Source: Saprospiraceae bacterium
GTDB taxonomy: Bacteria; Bacteroidota; Bacteroidia; Chitinophagales; Saprospiraceae
Direction of reading: 5' to 3'
Assembly (NCBI GenBank): GCA_023299965.1
Contig: JALZVN010000408.1
Location: 1-5,165 of the forward strand
Length of the DNA stretch: 5,165 nt
The notes under the pieces are model-generated. The model was given only the letters and a program-made list of their open reading frames with translations, was not told the DNA's origin and did not search any database. Positions 1 through 5,165 of the stretch are shown piece by piece; position 1 is the first letter of the stretch, and the number at the start of each line of letters is the position of its first letter. A program made the position numbers and the translations under genes.

Positions 1-1112
1 AAATCTTTCTCCCCTTTACCATCCGTATGCATTCGAGCGCCATCTATACCTTGCTGACTTAGGTAAGCCTTGACAGCATTAGCTCGCTGAAGAGATAAAT
101 TCAAATTGTAATCGGCAGCACCTTTCTGATCTGTATGTCCAACAATAGAAATCCTAATCTTCTTGTCATCCCTCATCTCTATAATCAAATCTTGCAAATC
201 CTTTTGATCCGTCAAATCCAAATTGTAGCTGTCTGTCTCAAAAAATAAATCTCTCAAAATAATCTTTCTGACCTCAAGGACAGGCTGACCTTGCTCTTGG
301 AGCACAGGGGTAGGCTCTTCTGGCAATACTTGTTCAGGAATAAGAATAGAAACAGGGGTATCTGGAATCTGTGACTTGTGATAAGGCTCCCAAGTATTCG
401 TATGTCTGTGTTTTTGGGACTTGACATGTTCTACGCGCATAGCATAATCTTTACAGATCTCACCGCTTAAAGACTGGACAAATATATTATCGATTCGATA
501 TTGAATAAACTCTTGGCTTACATAAGACTTCTTTATTTTCTTATAGGCTTTTTTATCATTAACACTATATACAGTATCTTCATCTTTGTTCAGATTTCCA
601 ACAATGATAAACTGTTCCTTGCCTTTAGCTTTATACTCCAGTTCCACCTTGACCCATTCATCATTTTGGATAAGCTTTTCTATGGATACACATTCCTGTT
701 CAAGACCAGTAATCTCTAACCAAGAATCATGATACTCAAATCGATCCGAAAATCCAACACATAAAGAATGTAGAGAAAACGCATTACCTTTTAGCCAAAA
801 GGAAACCTTGTAAGATTCCTCTTTTTGTAAAGGACACAATAACTCCGTTTGAATAAATTTTCTATCTTCAGCTCTTCTTCCGTTATACAATGTCAATGTC
901 GCAAATTTATTATCCTTGCTTCCTTCATTATATCCAAACAACTTTTTGCTTGTGCTTCTCCAAGCCTCAGGCGAACAAGCTTCGTTATATTCTGAACAAA
1001 TATTTACTTTCTCAAAATCACCATTCGAAACCAAGTTTTGCGCGCATAGAGAATCCATATGCATCATCTCGTTTAAGAGTAATAAAACTGATGTGATAAG
1101 AAGTTTATTCAA
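1..1112 (-). CDS. OmpA-family envelope protein with N-terminal NGDFE-type domain, partial (C-terminus beyond left edge)
   Basis: The frame is open from the left edge to about 1130 and gives 370 residues before the cut. Residues 2-13 (NKLLITSVLLLL) form a basic-then-hydrophobic signal segment and A24-Q25 is a likely cleavage site. The mature protein begins NLVSNGDFE (26-34), a start typical of secreted Bacteroidota proteins with a jelly-roll or carbohydrate-binding-like domain; C46-S-P-x-A-W51 and C93-P fit that type. A Pro/Glu/Gln-rich linker (about 249-279) leads to an OmpA C-terminal domain: VRKIILRDLFFETDSYNL from 281, GHTD at 325-328, and LSLQRANAVKAYL. D328 and R343 are 15 residues apart, as in the OmpA pair that binds diaminopimelate, so periplasmic peptidoglycan anchoring is likely. 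Roughly 15-30 C-terminal residues are missing. The only in-frame start that keeps the signal segment is TTG at 1112-1110; the ATGs at 1067, 1064 and 1058 would remove it. The ligand of the N-terminal domain is unknown. Confidence 0.92.
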   Translation of the reverse strand, partial: MNKLLITSVLLLLNEMMHMDSLCAQNLVSNGDFEKVNICSEYNEACSPEAWRSTSKKLFGYNEGSKDNKFATLTLYNGRRAEDRKFIQTELLCPLQKEESYKVSFWLKGNAFSLHSLCVGFSDRFEYHDSWLEITGLEQECVSIEKLIQNDEWVKVELEYKAKGKEQFIIVGNLNKDEDTVYSVNDKKAYKKIKKSYVSQEFIQYRIDNIFVQSLSGEICKDYAMRVEHVKSQKHRHTNTWEPYHKSQIPDTPVSILIPEQVLPEEPTPVLQEQGQPVLEVRKIILRDLFFETDSYNLDLTDQKDLQDLIIEMRDDKKIRISIVGHTDQKGAADYNLNLSLQRANAVKAYLSQQGIDGARMHTDGKGEKD

Positions 1113-1171
1113 ATTACAATTTTGAGCAAATCAATATATAGTCTGCAATAACCAAACAAAAGAACCTTCGT

Positions 1172-1708
1172 TTATTTTCTTCCAAAAGTATAGCCTAGTC
1201 CGAACTGGAAAAACCCTGGAAAATAAGTTGTCTCCTGTAATGAAGACTCAGCATCAAAGACATCTCTAATTTCATCGGCTATTGGTTTACTAAATCTTAT
1301 AGTAGCAAAGGCATCCTTACGTTTAAACTTCACCAAACCTACAGGTCCTAATTCTGGTGTTGCTATTGACCCATTTGTAAATAAGCTATTTAGATTAAAA
1401 CTATAATAAAAACCTCCTCCTATGGATAGAAAATTAAAAATATCATATTCTATTTCAGGACTCAAATCAATATTTCCATTATCATTAAGTCTTTCCTTAA
1501 CTAGCTTTCTATACTGAATTCTTGAACGCAGGCGAAGTTTCCCTTTTAAAGAAATAGATGGCGCAACAGACGTATAAAATCCATTTGCTCCTCCAGACAA
1601 GTCCGTTTTTATGTAAGTTATCCCCGAAGAAACATCCATTTGAAATTGAGCAAAAGATAAAGAGGTGAAAAGGCACAAAAATGCCGCGGTTAGTAGTAAA
1701 ATTTTCAT
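1172..1708 (-). CDS. Small outer-membrane beta-barrel protein (hypothetical)
   Basis: This 178-residue protein starts with ATG at 1708-1706 and a clear signal peptide (residues 1-20, ending SLSFA, with Q21 next). The rest is rich in alternating polar and hydrophobic stretches with many Gly, Tyr and Phe, for example LSIGGGFYYSFNL near 94-106. It ends FFQFGLGYTFGRK, an aromatic, Phe-containing C-terminal strand typical of outer-membrane barrels. There is no lipobox cysteine. The length would fit about 8 strands, though this cannot be proved by eye. The frame stays open upstream to a TTG at 1798, but that start would put 30 residues before the signal peptide, so the ATG is preferred. It lies 59 bp upstream of the OmpA-family gene on the same strand, suggesting co-transcription and an envelope role. 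The specific function is not recognisable. Confidence 0.78.
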   Translation of the reverse strand: MKILLLTAAFLCLFTSLSFAQFQMDVSSGITYIKTDLSGGANGFYTSVAPSISLKGKLRLRSRIQYRKLVKERLNDNGNIDLSPEIEYDIFNFLSIGGGFYYSFNLNSLFTNGSIATPELGPVGLVKFKRKDAFATIRFSKPIADEIRDVFDAESSLQETTYFPGFFQFGLGYTFGRK

Positions 1709-1767
1709 TGTGTGTGGTGTTTTATTATTTAACTCAATTTTCACAAACGTGTTGTACATATACAATA

Positions 1768-1798
1768 TAAATTTACAAGTTCTTATTAGGGTCGTCAA
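1768..1798 (-). promoter_or_regulatory. Candidate Bacteroidota-type promoter for the small barrel gene
   Basis: On the minus strand TTG (1798-1796) is followed after 20 bp by TAAATTTA (1775-1768). This approximates the Bacteroidota sigma-ABfr consensus, a TTTG-like -33 box and a TAnnTTTG -7 box at about this spacing, with one mismatch in the -7 box. It lies about 60 bp before the ATG at 1708. Between it and the end of the amidohydrolase gene are 7-bp inverted arms, ACTTATC (1809-1815) and GATAAGT (1848-1854), without a T-run, so I do not call them a terminator. The match is by eye in AT-rich DNA, where such boxes also arise by chance. Confidence 0.35.
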
Positions 1799-1854
1799 TT
1801 GAATTGATACTTATCGATTATAACCACATACAAACTAGGAGAATAAGGATAAGT

Positions 1855-2991
1855 TTATTGAAGCATCTTGACAATTATCTCCTTAAACATATCCATACCT
1901 GTATCAATCAACTCATCAGGAAAATCATACAACTTGTTGTGTAAAGAAGGGGTATCTACACCAGCCCCTAAACCAAACATGCCCGTCTTATAGTGTCCCG
2001 AAAACCAACCGAAATCTTCCCCAAACTTGAACGGGTAAGCTCGCTCTACTTGCTTAACTCCTGCAGCAGTTGCCGCTGTTCTAATGATATCATTACATTC
2101 ATCATTATTAGCCGCAGCCGGAAAATATTCAAACCAGTCTATCGCATAGGTCAAATTTACGCTATCACAAACTTCCGATATGTTTGACTTAATGTTCTTT
2201 TTCAACTTCTCCATCTGAGCCGTGCTCCAGGTTCGGATGGTATAATGCAACTCCCCATTTGCTGGGGAGATACCATAATTTTTCTCTCCCATATTTATGT
2301 GCACAGGCGTCAATACTGCAAAGTCATCTCGGCTTGGATCAGCAACGATTAAATCGTTCAAGCCAAAAATTATTTTAGATATGGCTTTTGCTGGGTTAAT
2401 TCCCTTTTCGGGTTCAGCAGCATGAGACTCTTGTCCTTGTAAAATAACCGAAAAACTCACCACCTCAGCAGAGAAGCCTTTCTCCATCACCAATATCTGA
2501 TGCATTCGTTCGCCTGGTATATTATGCAATGCGAAAAGATAATCGATATTAAGATCTAAAAACTTCTGATCCTGCAAAACCAGTTCACCTCCTTTCCCCG
2601 TCTCTTCTGCAGGTTGAAAAAGCAATATCACCCTACCTTGTTTAAAGCTTTGTTTTTCTAACCAATAACTCAAGCCTGCTACGATAGACATATGCCCATC
2701 GTGTCCGCACTTGTGGGAAACGCCGCTGTACTTCGATTGATACGAAAGAGGATTATCTTCCTGAATAGGCAGTGCATCTAATTCGCATCGTATAGCTACC
2801 GCTGGTCCTTCATTCCCATACTCGTAGCATACTGCTATTCCATGTCCTCCTATTTGGGTGATTATCTGACTTGGATTAAATTGACCAACATATTCAGATA
2901 TGCGTGCTGCTGTTGCTTCTTCTTGCAAAGATAATTCGGGATGCTGATGCAGCTTTCTTCTGAGATCTATAAGACTTTCTTTAAAATTCAT
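1855..2991 (-). CDS. M20D-family metal-dependent amidohydrolase (aminoacyl conjugate or N-acyl amino acid hydrolase)
   Basis: The product is a complete 378-residue protein, close to the usual 380-400 for peptidase family M20D (IAA-amino acid, hippurate and N-acetyl-diaminopimelate hydrolases). The catalytic domain shows LRRKLHQHPELS at 10-21, the metal-binding KCGHDGH at 94-100 (C95 and H97 as ligands), the Glu pair E129-E130 in FQPAEETGKGG, H156 in ALHNIPG, and the last His ligand H351 in PSLHNKLYDFP. GEDFGWFS (324-331) matches the family's E-D-F motif. The dimerisation (lid) domain lies at about 172-288 and carries H190 in ESHAAEPEKGINP. All expected ligands are present, so an active enzyme is likely. 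There is no signal peptide, so it should be cytoplasmic, releasing a free amino acid or amine from an N-acyl conjugate. The exact substrate cannot be told from sequence. I chose ATG at 2991-2989; a TTG at 3000 would add only three residues. It is followed by a 146-bp gap, so it may be transcribed alone. Confidence 0.95.
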   Translation of the reverse strand: MNFKESLIDLRRKLHQHPELSLQEEATAARISEYVGQFNPSQIITQIGGHGIAVCYEYGNEGPAVAIRCELDALPIQEDNPLSYQSKYSGVSHKCGHDGHMSIVAGLSYWLEKQSFKQGRVILLFQPAEETGKGGELVLQDQKFLDLNIDYLFALHNIPGERMHQILVMEKGFSAEVVSFSVILQGQESHAAEPEKGINPAKAISKIIFGLNDLIVADPSRDDFAVLTPVHINMGEKNYGISPANGELHYTIRTWSTAQMEKLKKNIKSNISEVCDSVNLTYAIDWFEYFPAAANNDECNDIIRTAATAAGVKQVERAYPFKFGEDFGWFSGHYKTGMFGLGAGVDTPSLHNKLYDFPDELIDTGMDMFKEIIVKMLQ

Positions 2992-3241
2992 GCATTGCAA
3001 ATTAAGAATTAAATGGAATCAATACGAATCTCGCCTAGCTCTCGTCCGACGTACGTCTATATGCACAGCACGTGTTCCTGGATATCCACATATTCCACCC
3101 ATATTACCAATCACTTCTTTCTCTGCTCTGTCTAAAACGACTTGCTATATATCTACCAGCTTTATTGATATACACCTTCATCGATGAGTTGATTCTAATC
3201 TTTACTGGAACGTAAAATCAATGTTAAAATTATATCCTTGC
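2992..3241. promoter_or_regulatory. Gene-free leader of the amidohydrolase with short palindromes
   Basis: No convincing gene lies between the amidohydrolase start and the GC-rich island. The segment must hold the amidohydrolase promoter, but I cannot pick one confidently. It contains two perfect 10-bp palindromes, GACGTACGTC (3048-3057) and TGGATATCCA (3079-3088), with CACGTG (3069-3074) between them, all within 41 bp and 57-97 bp upstream of the ATG at 2991. This placement would suit regulator binding sites, which is inference only. Short open stretches on both strands (for example plus 2990-3187) show no recognisable protein and no plausible start context. Confidence 0.3.
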
Positions 3242-3460
3242 ACTATCATAATGAAGTGGAGGTGCCAGCCGAAACACAGAGCGCGGAGCGCGTCAGAACA
3301 AGCGGTGGCAGCGGTATATCTCATGTGGGCGGGCTGTAGAGACGCAATGCCTTGCGTCTTAGAAGCGTGGCCATGAGATGTAGTAGCGTACGACGCGGTG
3401 CCCTGACCGAATATCGGGCGGATTTGAAGCCTAGCTATGAGCATCACGGGCATGGTCCCA
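3242..3460. repeat. GC-rich palindromic intergenic island, probable interspersed repeat or mobile-element relic
   Basis: From about 3251 to 3460 the sequence is about 58% GC (122 of 210 bases by hand count). The flanks on either side, including TTTACTGGAACG-type DNA before it and A/T runs after it, are strongly AT-rich. The island holds a tandem 7-bp duplication GAGCGCG (3279-3285 and 3286-3292), a nested inverted repeat at 3315-3382, and a small CCGA/TCGG dyad (3407-3410 and 3414-3417). No transposase, target-site duplication or tRNA fold is visible. The edges are estimated from base composition and are uncertain by 10-20 bp. Structured GC-rich elements of this sort in AT-rich genomes are often dispersed repeats of the REP or MITE type, but only one copy is visible here. 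A structured non-coding RNA is the main alternative. Confidence 0.5.
3315..3382. repeat. Nested inverted repeat (two-stage stem-loop) inside the GC-rich island
   Basis: The inner hairpin pairs AGACGCAA (3340-3347) with TTGCGTCT (3352-3359) perfectly over 8 bp around a 4-base loop TGCC. An outer stem pairs TATATCTCATG (3315-3325) with CATGAGATGTA (3372-3382), matching at 10 of 11 positions with one G-T type pair. The two arms are separated by a largely unpaired internal loop of 14 and 12 bases. The nesting, rather than the single hairpin, is what makes chance unlikely. No T-run follows on either strand, so it is not a standard intrinsic terminator. Confidence 0.7.
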
Positions 3461-3536
3461 AAAAATAATTACGACCCAATATTTATTAATAAGCTAATTT
3501 AAAATTTCATTATATTGTGTGAAATTAATTGAGTCT

Positions 3537-4283
3537 ATGCAAACCACCTTTAGAATTCTAATCATTTTGTCATTATTGATAATATTTCAAAGCTCTGTTC
3601 ATAGCCAGAGAAAAGGCCCTAATAAGAAAAAAACGACCGTCGAAGTTTTTGCTGGTTTGAGCATGGTTAATAGCACAAATGTGTATAATATTTGGAGAGA
3701 TGAATTGGCTTATGGCTATACACTCAAATATCGATTCGGAACTAAATTGTACACATCTTTAGGAAAGAGATTAAATCTAGGCTTTGGATTGAATTTTTTC
3801 AATACAGGGTTTGGGTACGACTCCGTGATAGGCATTCCTAAGAAGACAACTGATTATTATGGAAATGAATTTACATTTATTTCTACAGAAGTCAGCAAAT
3901 TTAATAGGTCCTATTGGTACATTGGAATTCCTGTAGCTTTAAATGTTCAAATAAATAAACCTTCTAGAAAAAATAAATTTTCAACCTATTTTGAAGTAGG
4001 TTTCACTCCATCTTTTTTTCAATTTATTAGGGAAAGAAATATTCACCCCGAGAAAGAAGAAACTAACTTTGATGGAAAAAATAGACCCTACGATAACTTA
4101 ATATTAGTAAACTCCTCCATTTTAATAGAATACAAACTTTCTGAAAAATTACTTTTGATCCTTAGACCTAGTTTTCAAATAGACTTGTTTGATAGAGCAA
4201 GAAATTCGAAATACGCTGAACCTCATCATGACTTTAATATAGAAGCTGGTGTAAGAACAAGACTGTACAAATGGTGGCGATAA
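3537..4283 (+). CDS. Outer-membrane beta-barrel protein (PorT-like barrel type)
   Basis: The product has 248 residues. It starts with a signal peptide (MQTTFRILIILSLLIIFQSS, then VHSQ) with probable cleavage after S23 or Q24, followed by a basic patch RKGPNKKK. The mature part alternates strands and loops with many aromatic residues. It includes YWYIGIPVALNVQI (126-139), resembling the Y-x-x-I-P-x-x-L element of Bacteroidota outer-membrane beta-barrel domains (PF13568 type). It ends with strands HDFNIEAGVRTRLYKWWR. I chose ATG at 3537; an upstream in-frame GTG at 3519 would add six residues (V/M-KLIES) before a signal peptide that is already complete. No Shine-Dalgarno sequence precedes either start. 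It directly follows the GC-rich island with 76 bp of very AT-rich leader, and its stop is 2 bp from the stop of the convergent regulator gene. The cargo or partner is unknown; a structural or transport barrel is most likely. Confidence 0.82.
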   Translation: MQTTFRILIILSLLIIFQSSVHSQRKGPNKKKTTVEVFAGLSMVNSTNVYNIWRDELAYGYTLKYRFGTKLYTSLGKRLNLGFGLNFFNTGFGYDSVIGIPKKTTDYYGNEFTFISTEVSKFNRSYWYIGIPVALNVQINKPSRKNKFSTYFEVGFTPSFFQFIRERNIHPEKEETNFDGKNRPYDNLILVNSSILIEYKLSEKLLLILRPSFQIDLFDRARNSKYAEPHHDFNIEAGVRTRLYKWWR

Positions 4284-4285
4284 GA

Positions 4286-4765
4286 CTACTCCTCCCCTTC
4301 CTCCAAATCCAGCGGCACATTCCGACTAAAAGCAGTCTCAAAAGAAATGGTTGTATTGGTCCCCTCGACCTCGTCTATAGTGTGAATGCTCTCGTAAATG
4401 ACATCGCGTAGGTGTCGATTGTTGCGCGCAAAAATCTTAACCATCAATGCGTAACGACCTGAGATGTTTACACACTCCACAATCTCCTTTATAGTACTCA
4501 GCTTCACCTCTACTTTCTTTAGCATTTTGGAATCAGTCAACATTATCTGTGTGTAGGCAGAAGTCTGAAATCCGAGCTTCCAAGGGCTGATCAAGTACTT
4601 TGCCTTATCAATTATCCCTGAGCCAGTCAACTTTTTTATTCGCTGATGCACCAAAGTGTTAGAAATCTTAAGCTTTTTGGCCAAAGAGCTGTATGGAATC
4701 CGAGCATCTTCTGTCAATTCATTAAGGATTCTTAAGTCAATAGGGTCAAGTTGATTCTGTTTCAT
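4286..4765 (-). CDS. Lrp/AsnC-family transcriptional regulator
   Basis: The 159-residue product has the usual length and two-domain layout of feast/famine regulators. LDPIDLRILNELTEDARI (6-23) is the classic N-terminal Lrp signature. It is followed by a winged helix-turn-helix, SSLAKKLKISNTLVHQRIKKL (26-46), and GSGIIDKAKYLISPWKLGF leading into the RAM ligand-binding domain (about 66-146). The element CVNISGRYALMVKIFARN (98-115) sits where the family's Gly-containing ligand loop lies. Such proteins form dimers to octamers and respond to amino acids. The tail LDLEEGEE is acidic. It is divergent from a MarC-family gene, with 169 bp between starts carrying dyads, so autoregulation and control of marC are plausible. 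Its stop lies 2 bp from the convergent barrel gene. The effector is unknown. Confidence 0.95.
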   Translation of the reverse strand: MKQNQLDPIDLRILNELTEDARIPYSSLAKKLKISNTLVHQRIKKLTGSGIIDKAKYLISPWKLGFQTSAYTQIMLTDSKMLKKVEVKLSTIKEIVECVNISGRYALMVKIFARNNRHLRDVIYESIHTIDEVEGTNTTISFETAFSRNVPLDLEEGEE

Positions 4766-4934
4766 ATTTAATTAACATTAAAATAGTGAATTGACACGAA
4801 TATACGCCTTTCAAGGTCATTATGACTTAGTAACGCAAATACAGTGGCAAAGTATACACTTTTGATGCATTTTTGCGTCATAATAACGAAAAACACATTC
4901 ATATATAATAACAAATTAATTTAAAACTTTTGAC
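4766..4934. promoter_or_regulatory. Divergent lrp-marC promoter region with operator-like dyads
   Basis: This 169-bp region must drive both divergent genes. It contains GTCATTATGAC (4816-4826), an 11-bp palindrome around a central T. The inverted pairs ATTATGAC (4819-4826) with GTCATAAT (4877-4884), and ACGCAAA (4833-4839) with TTTGCGT (4873-4879), nest around AAAGT-ATAC-ACTTT (4849-4862). On the minus strand TATATTCG (4804-4797) resembles a Bacteroidota -7 box (TAnnTTTG, one mismatch) for the regulator. The 11-bp palindrome would then overlap its -33 region, as expected for autorepression. Binding by the adjacent Lrp-type protein is inference. Confidence 0.4.
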
Positions 4935-5165
4935 ATGACAGCAAAAGCAATTTTATCCGTAACACTTATTTTATTTTCTGTGATTGACATCATAGGAAGC
5001 CTACCTATTATCATCAACATGAAAAAGGAAGGCGTAAAAATTCAAGCCGGTCTAGCGACCTTGGCTGCTGCGACAATTATGATCGCATTCTTATTTTTTG
5101 GAGCAGGCATATTGAGTCTATTTCATATTGAAGTGAGCTCATTTGCACTTGCAGGTGCCTTGATT
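4935..5165 (+). CDS. MarC-family integral membrane protein, partial (C-terminus beyond right edge)
   Basis: The first 77 codons are present, in frame to the window end. Residues 5-27 form a first membrane segment containing SVIDIIGSLPIII (15-27), which matches the D-x-x-G-x-x-P motif near the start of MarC/YchE/YhgN proteins (D18, G21, P24). A short cytoplasmic-type basic stretch NMKKEGVKIQ follows, then a second segment (about 38-63) ending GAGILSLFHIEVSSFALAG. That end fits the family's G-x-x-I-L-x-x-F-x-I-x-x-x-S-F-x-x-A-G signature. Family members are about 190-220 residues with six membrane helices, so roughly a third is seen. Despite the name, a role in multiple antibiotic resistance was not upheld for E. 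coli MarC; the function of the family is unsettled. The start is ATG at 4935, with only A/T-rich DNA upstream. Control by the divergent Lrp-type regulator is plausible. Confidence 0.9.
   Translation, partial: MTAKAILSVTLILFSVIDIIGSLPIIINMKKEGVKIQAGLATLAAATIMIAFLFFGAGILSLFHIEVSSFALAGALI

Noticed and set aside
1800..1854. ACTTATC/GATAAGT inverted arms downstream of the amidohydrolase as a terminator
   Set aside because: The arms are only 7 bp, AT-rich, 32 bp apart and lack a following T-run.
2400..2440. HAAEPEKGINP instead of the more usual H-A-A-x-P-H in the M20D lid domain
   Set aside because: The Pro-Glu form followed by G-x-N-P occurs in known M20D subfamilies, and all metal ligands are intact, so it is not an anomaly.
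3003..3187. Possible broken gene on the minus strand (pieces reading MKVYINKAGRYIAS and GNMGGICGYPGTRAV in different frames)
   Set aside because: The pieces need a frameshift to join, neither resembles a family I recognise, and the plus-strand frame at 2990-3187 is equally open. There is not enough support to call a pseudogene.
3202..3453. An 83-codon ATG-started open frame on the minus strand covering the GC-rich island
   Set aside because: It runs out of the island into the AT-rich flank, has no recognisable domain, signal peptide or membrane segment, and its sequence is dictated by the palindromic GC-rich DNA. A repeat element explains it better, though conservation in relatives would reopen the question.
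3279..3460. Integron attC site or group of CRISPR repeats in the GC-rich island
   Set aside because: No GTTRRRY/RYYYAAC core sites and no regularly spaced direct repeats are present.
3461..3536. AT palindromes such as TTATTAATAA before the barrel gene
   Set aside because: Pure A/T palindromes are expected by chance in such AT-rich leader DNA, and no good -7/-33 pair was found.

Overview
The window looks like a chromosomal segment of a Bacteroidota bacterium, most likely of the Cytophagales type. The reasons are the AT-rich DNA, the lack of Shine-Dalgarno motifs before the starts, signal peptides ending in A-Q or S-Q, a high share of outer-membrane beta-barrel genes, and an OmpA-family protein whose N-terminal domain opens with the N-L-V-x-N-G-D-F-E signature common in that group. 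The lineage is inferred from style and gene families, not from a marker gene.

Layout, left to right. Three genes lie on the minus strand: an OmpA-family cell-envelope protein cut by the left edge (1-1112, probable TTG start), a small secreted or outer-membrane barrel protein (1172-1708), and a complete M20D amidohydrolase (1855-2991). The barrel gene and the OmpA gene are 59 bp apart and may be co-transcribed from a promoter-like sequence near 1768-1798. A 545-bp stretch without a convincing gene follows (2992-3536). Its first part holds short palindromes upstream of the amidohydrolase. Its second part is a sharply bounded GC-rich island (about 58% GC in AT-rich surroundings) with nested inverted repeats, probably an interspersed palindromic repeat or a mobile-element relic.

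To the right are a plus-strand outer-membrane barrel gene (3537-4283), an Lrp/AsnC-family regulator on the minus strand (4286-4765) that meets it tail to tail with 2 bp between stop codons, and the first 77 codons of a MarC-family inner-membrane protein (from 4935) transcribed divergently from the regulator. The 169-bp lrp/marC intergenic region contains dyad sequences that could be operators for the regulator.

Functionally this is mostly a cell-envelope neighbourhood plus one amino-acid-conjugate hydrolase and one amino-acid-type regulator. I found no defence system, CRISPR array, RNA gene, transposase or biosynthetic cluster. The GC-rich island is the only clear structure not explained by ordinary genes.
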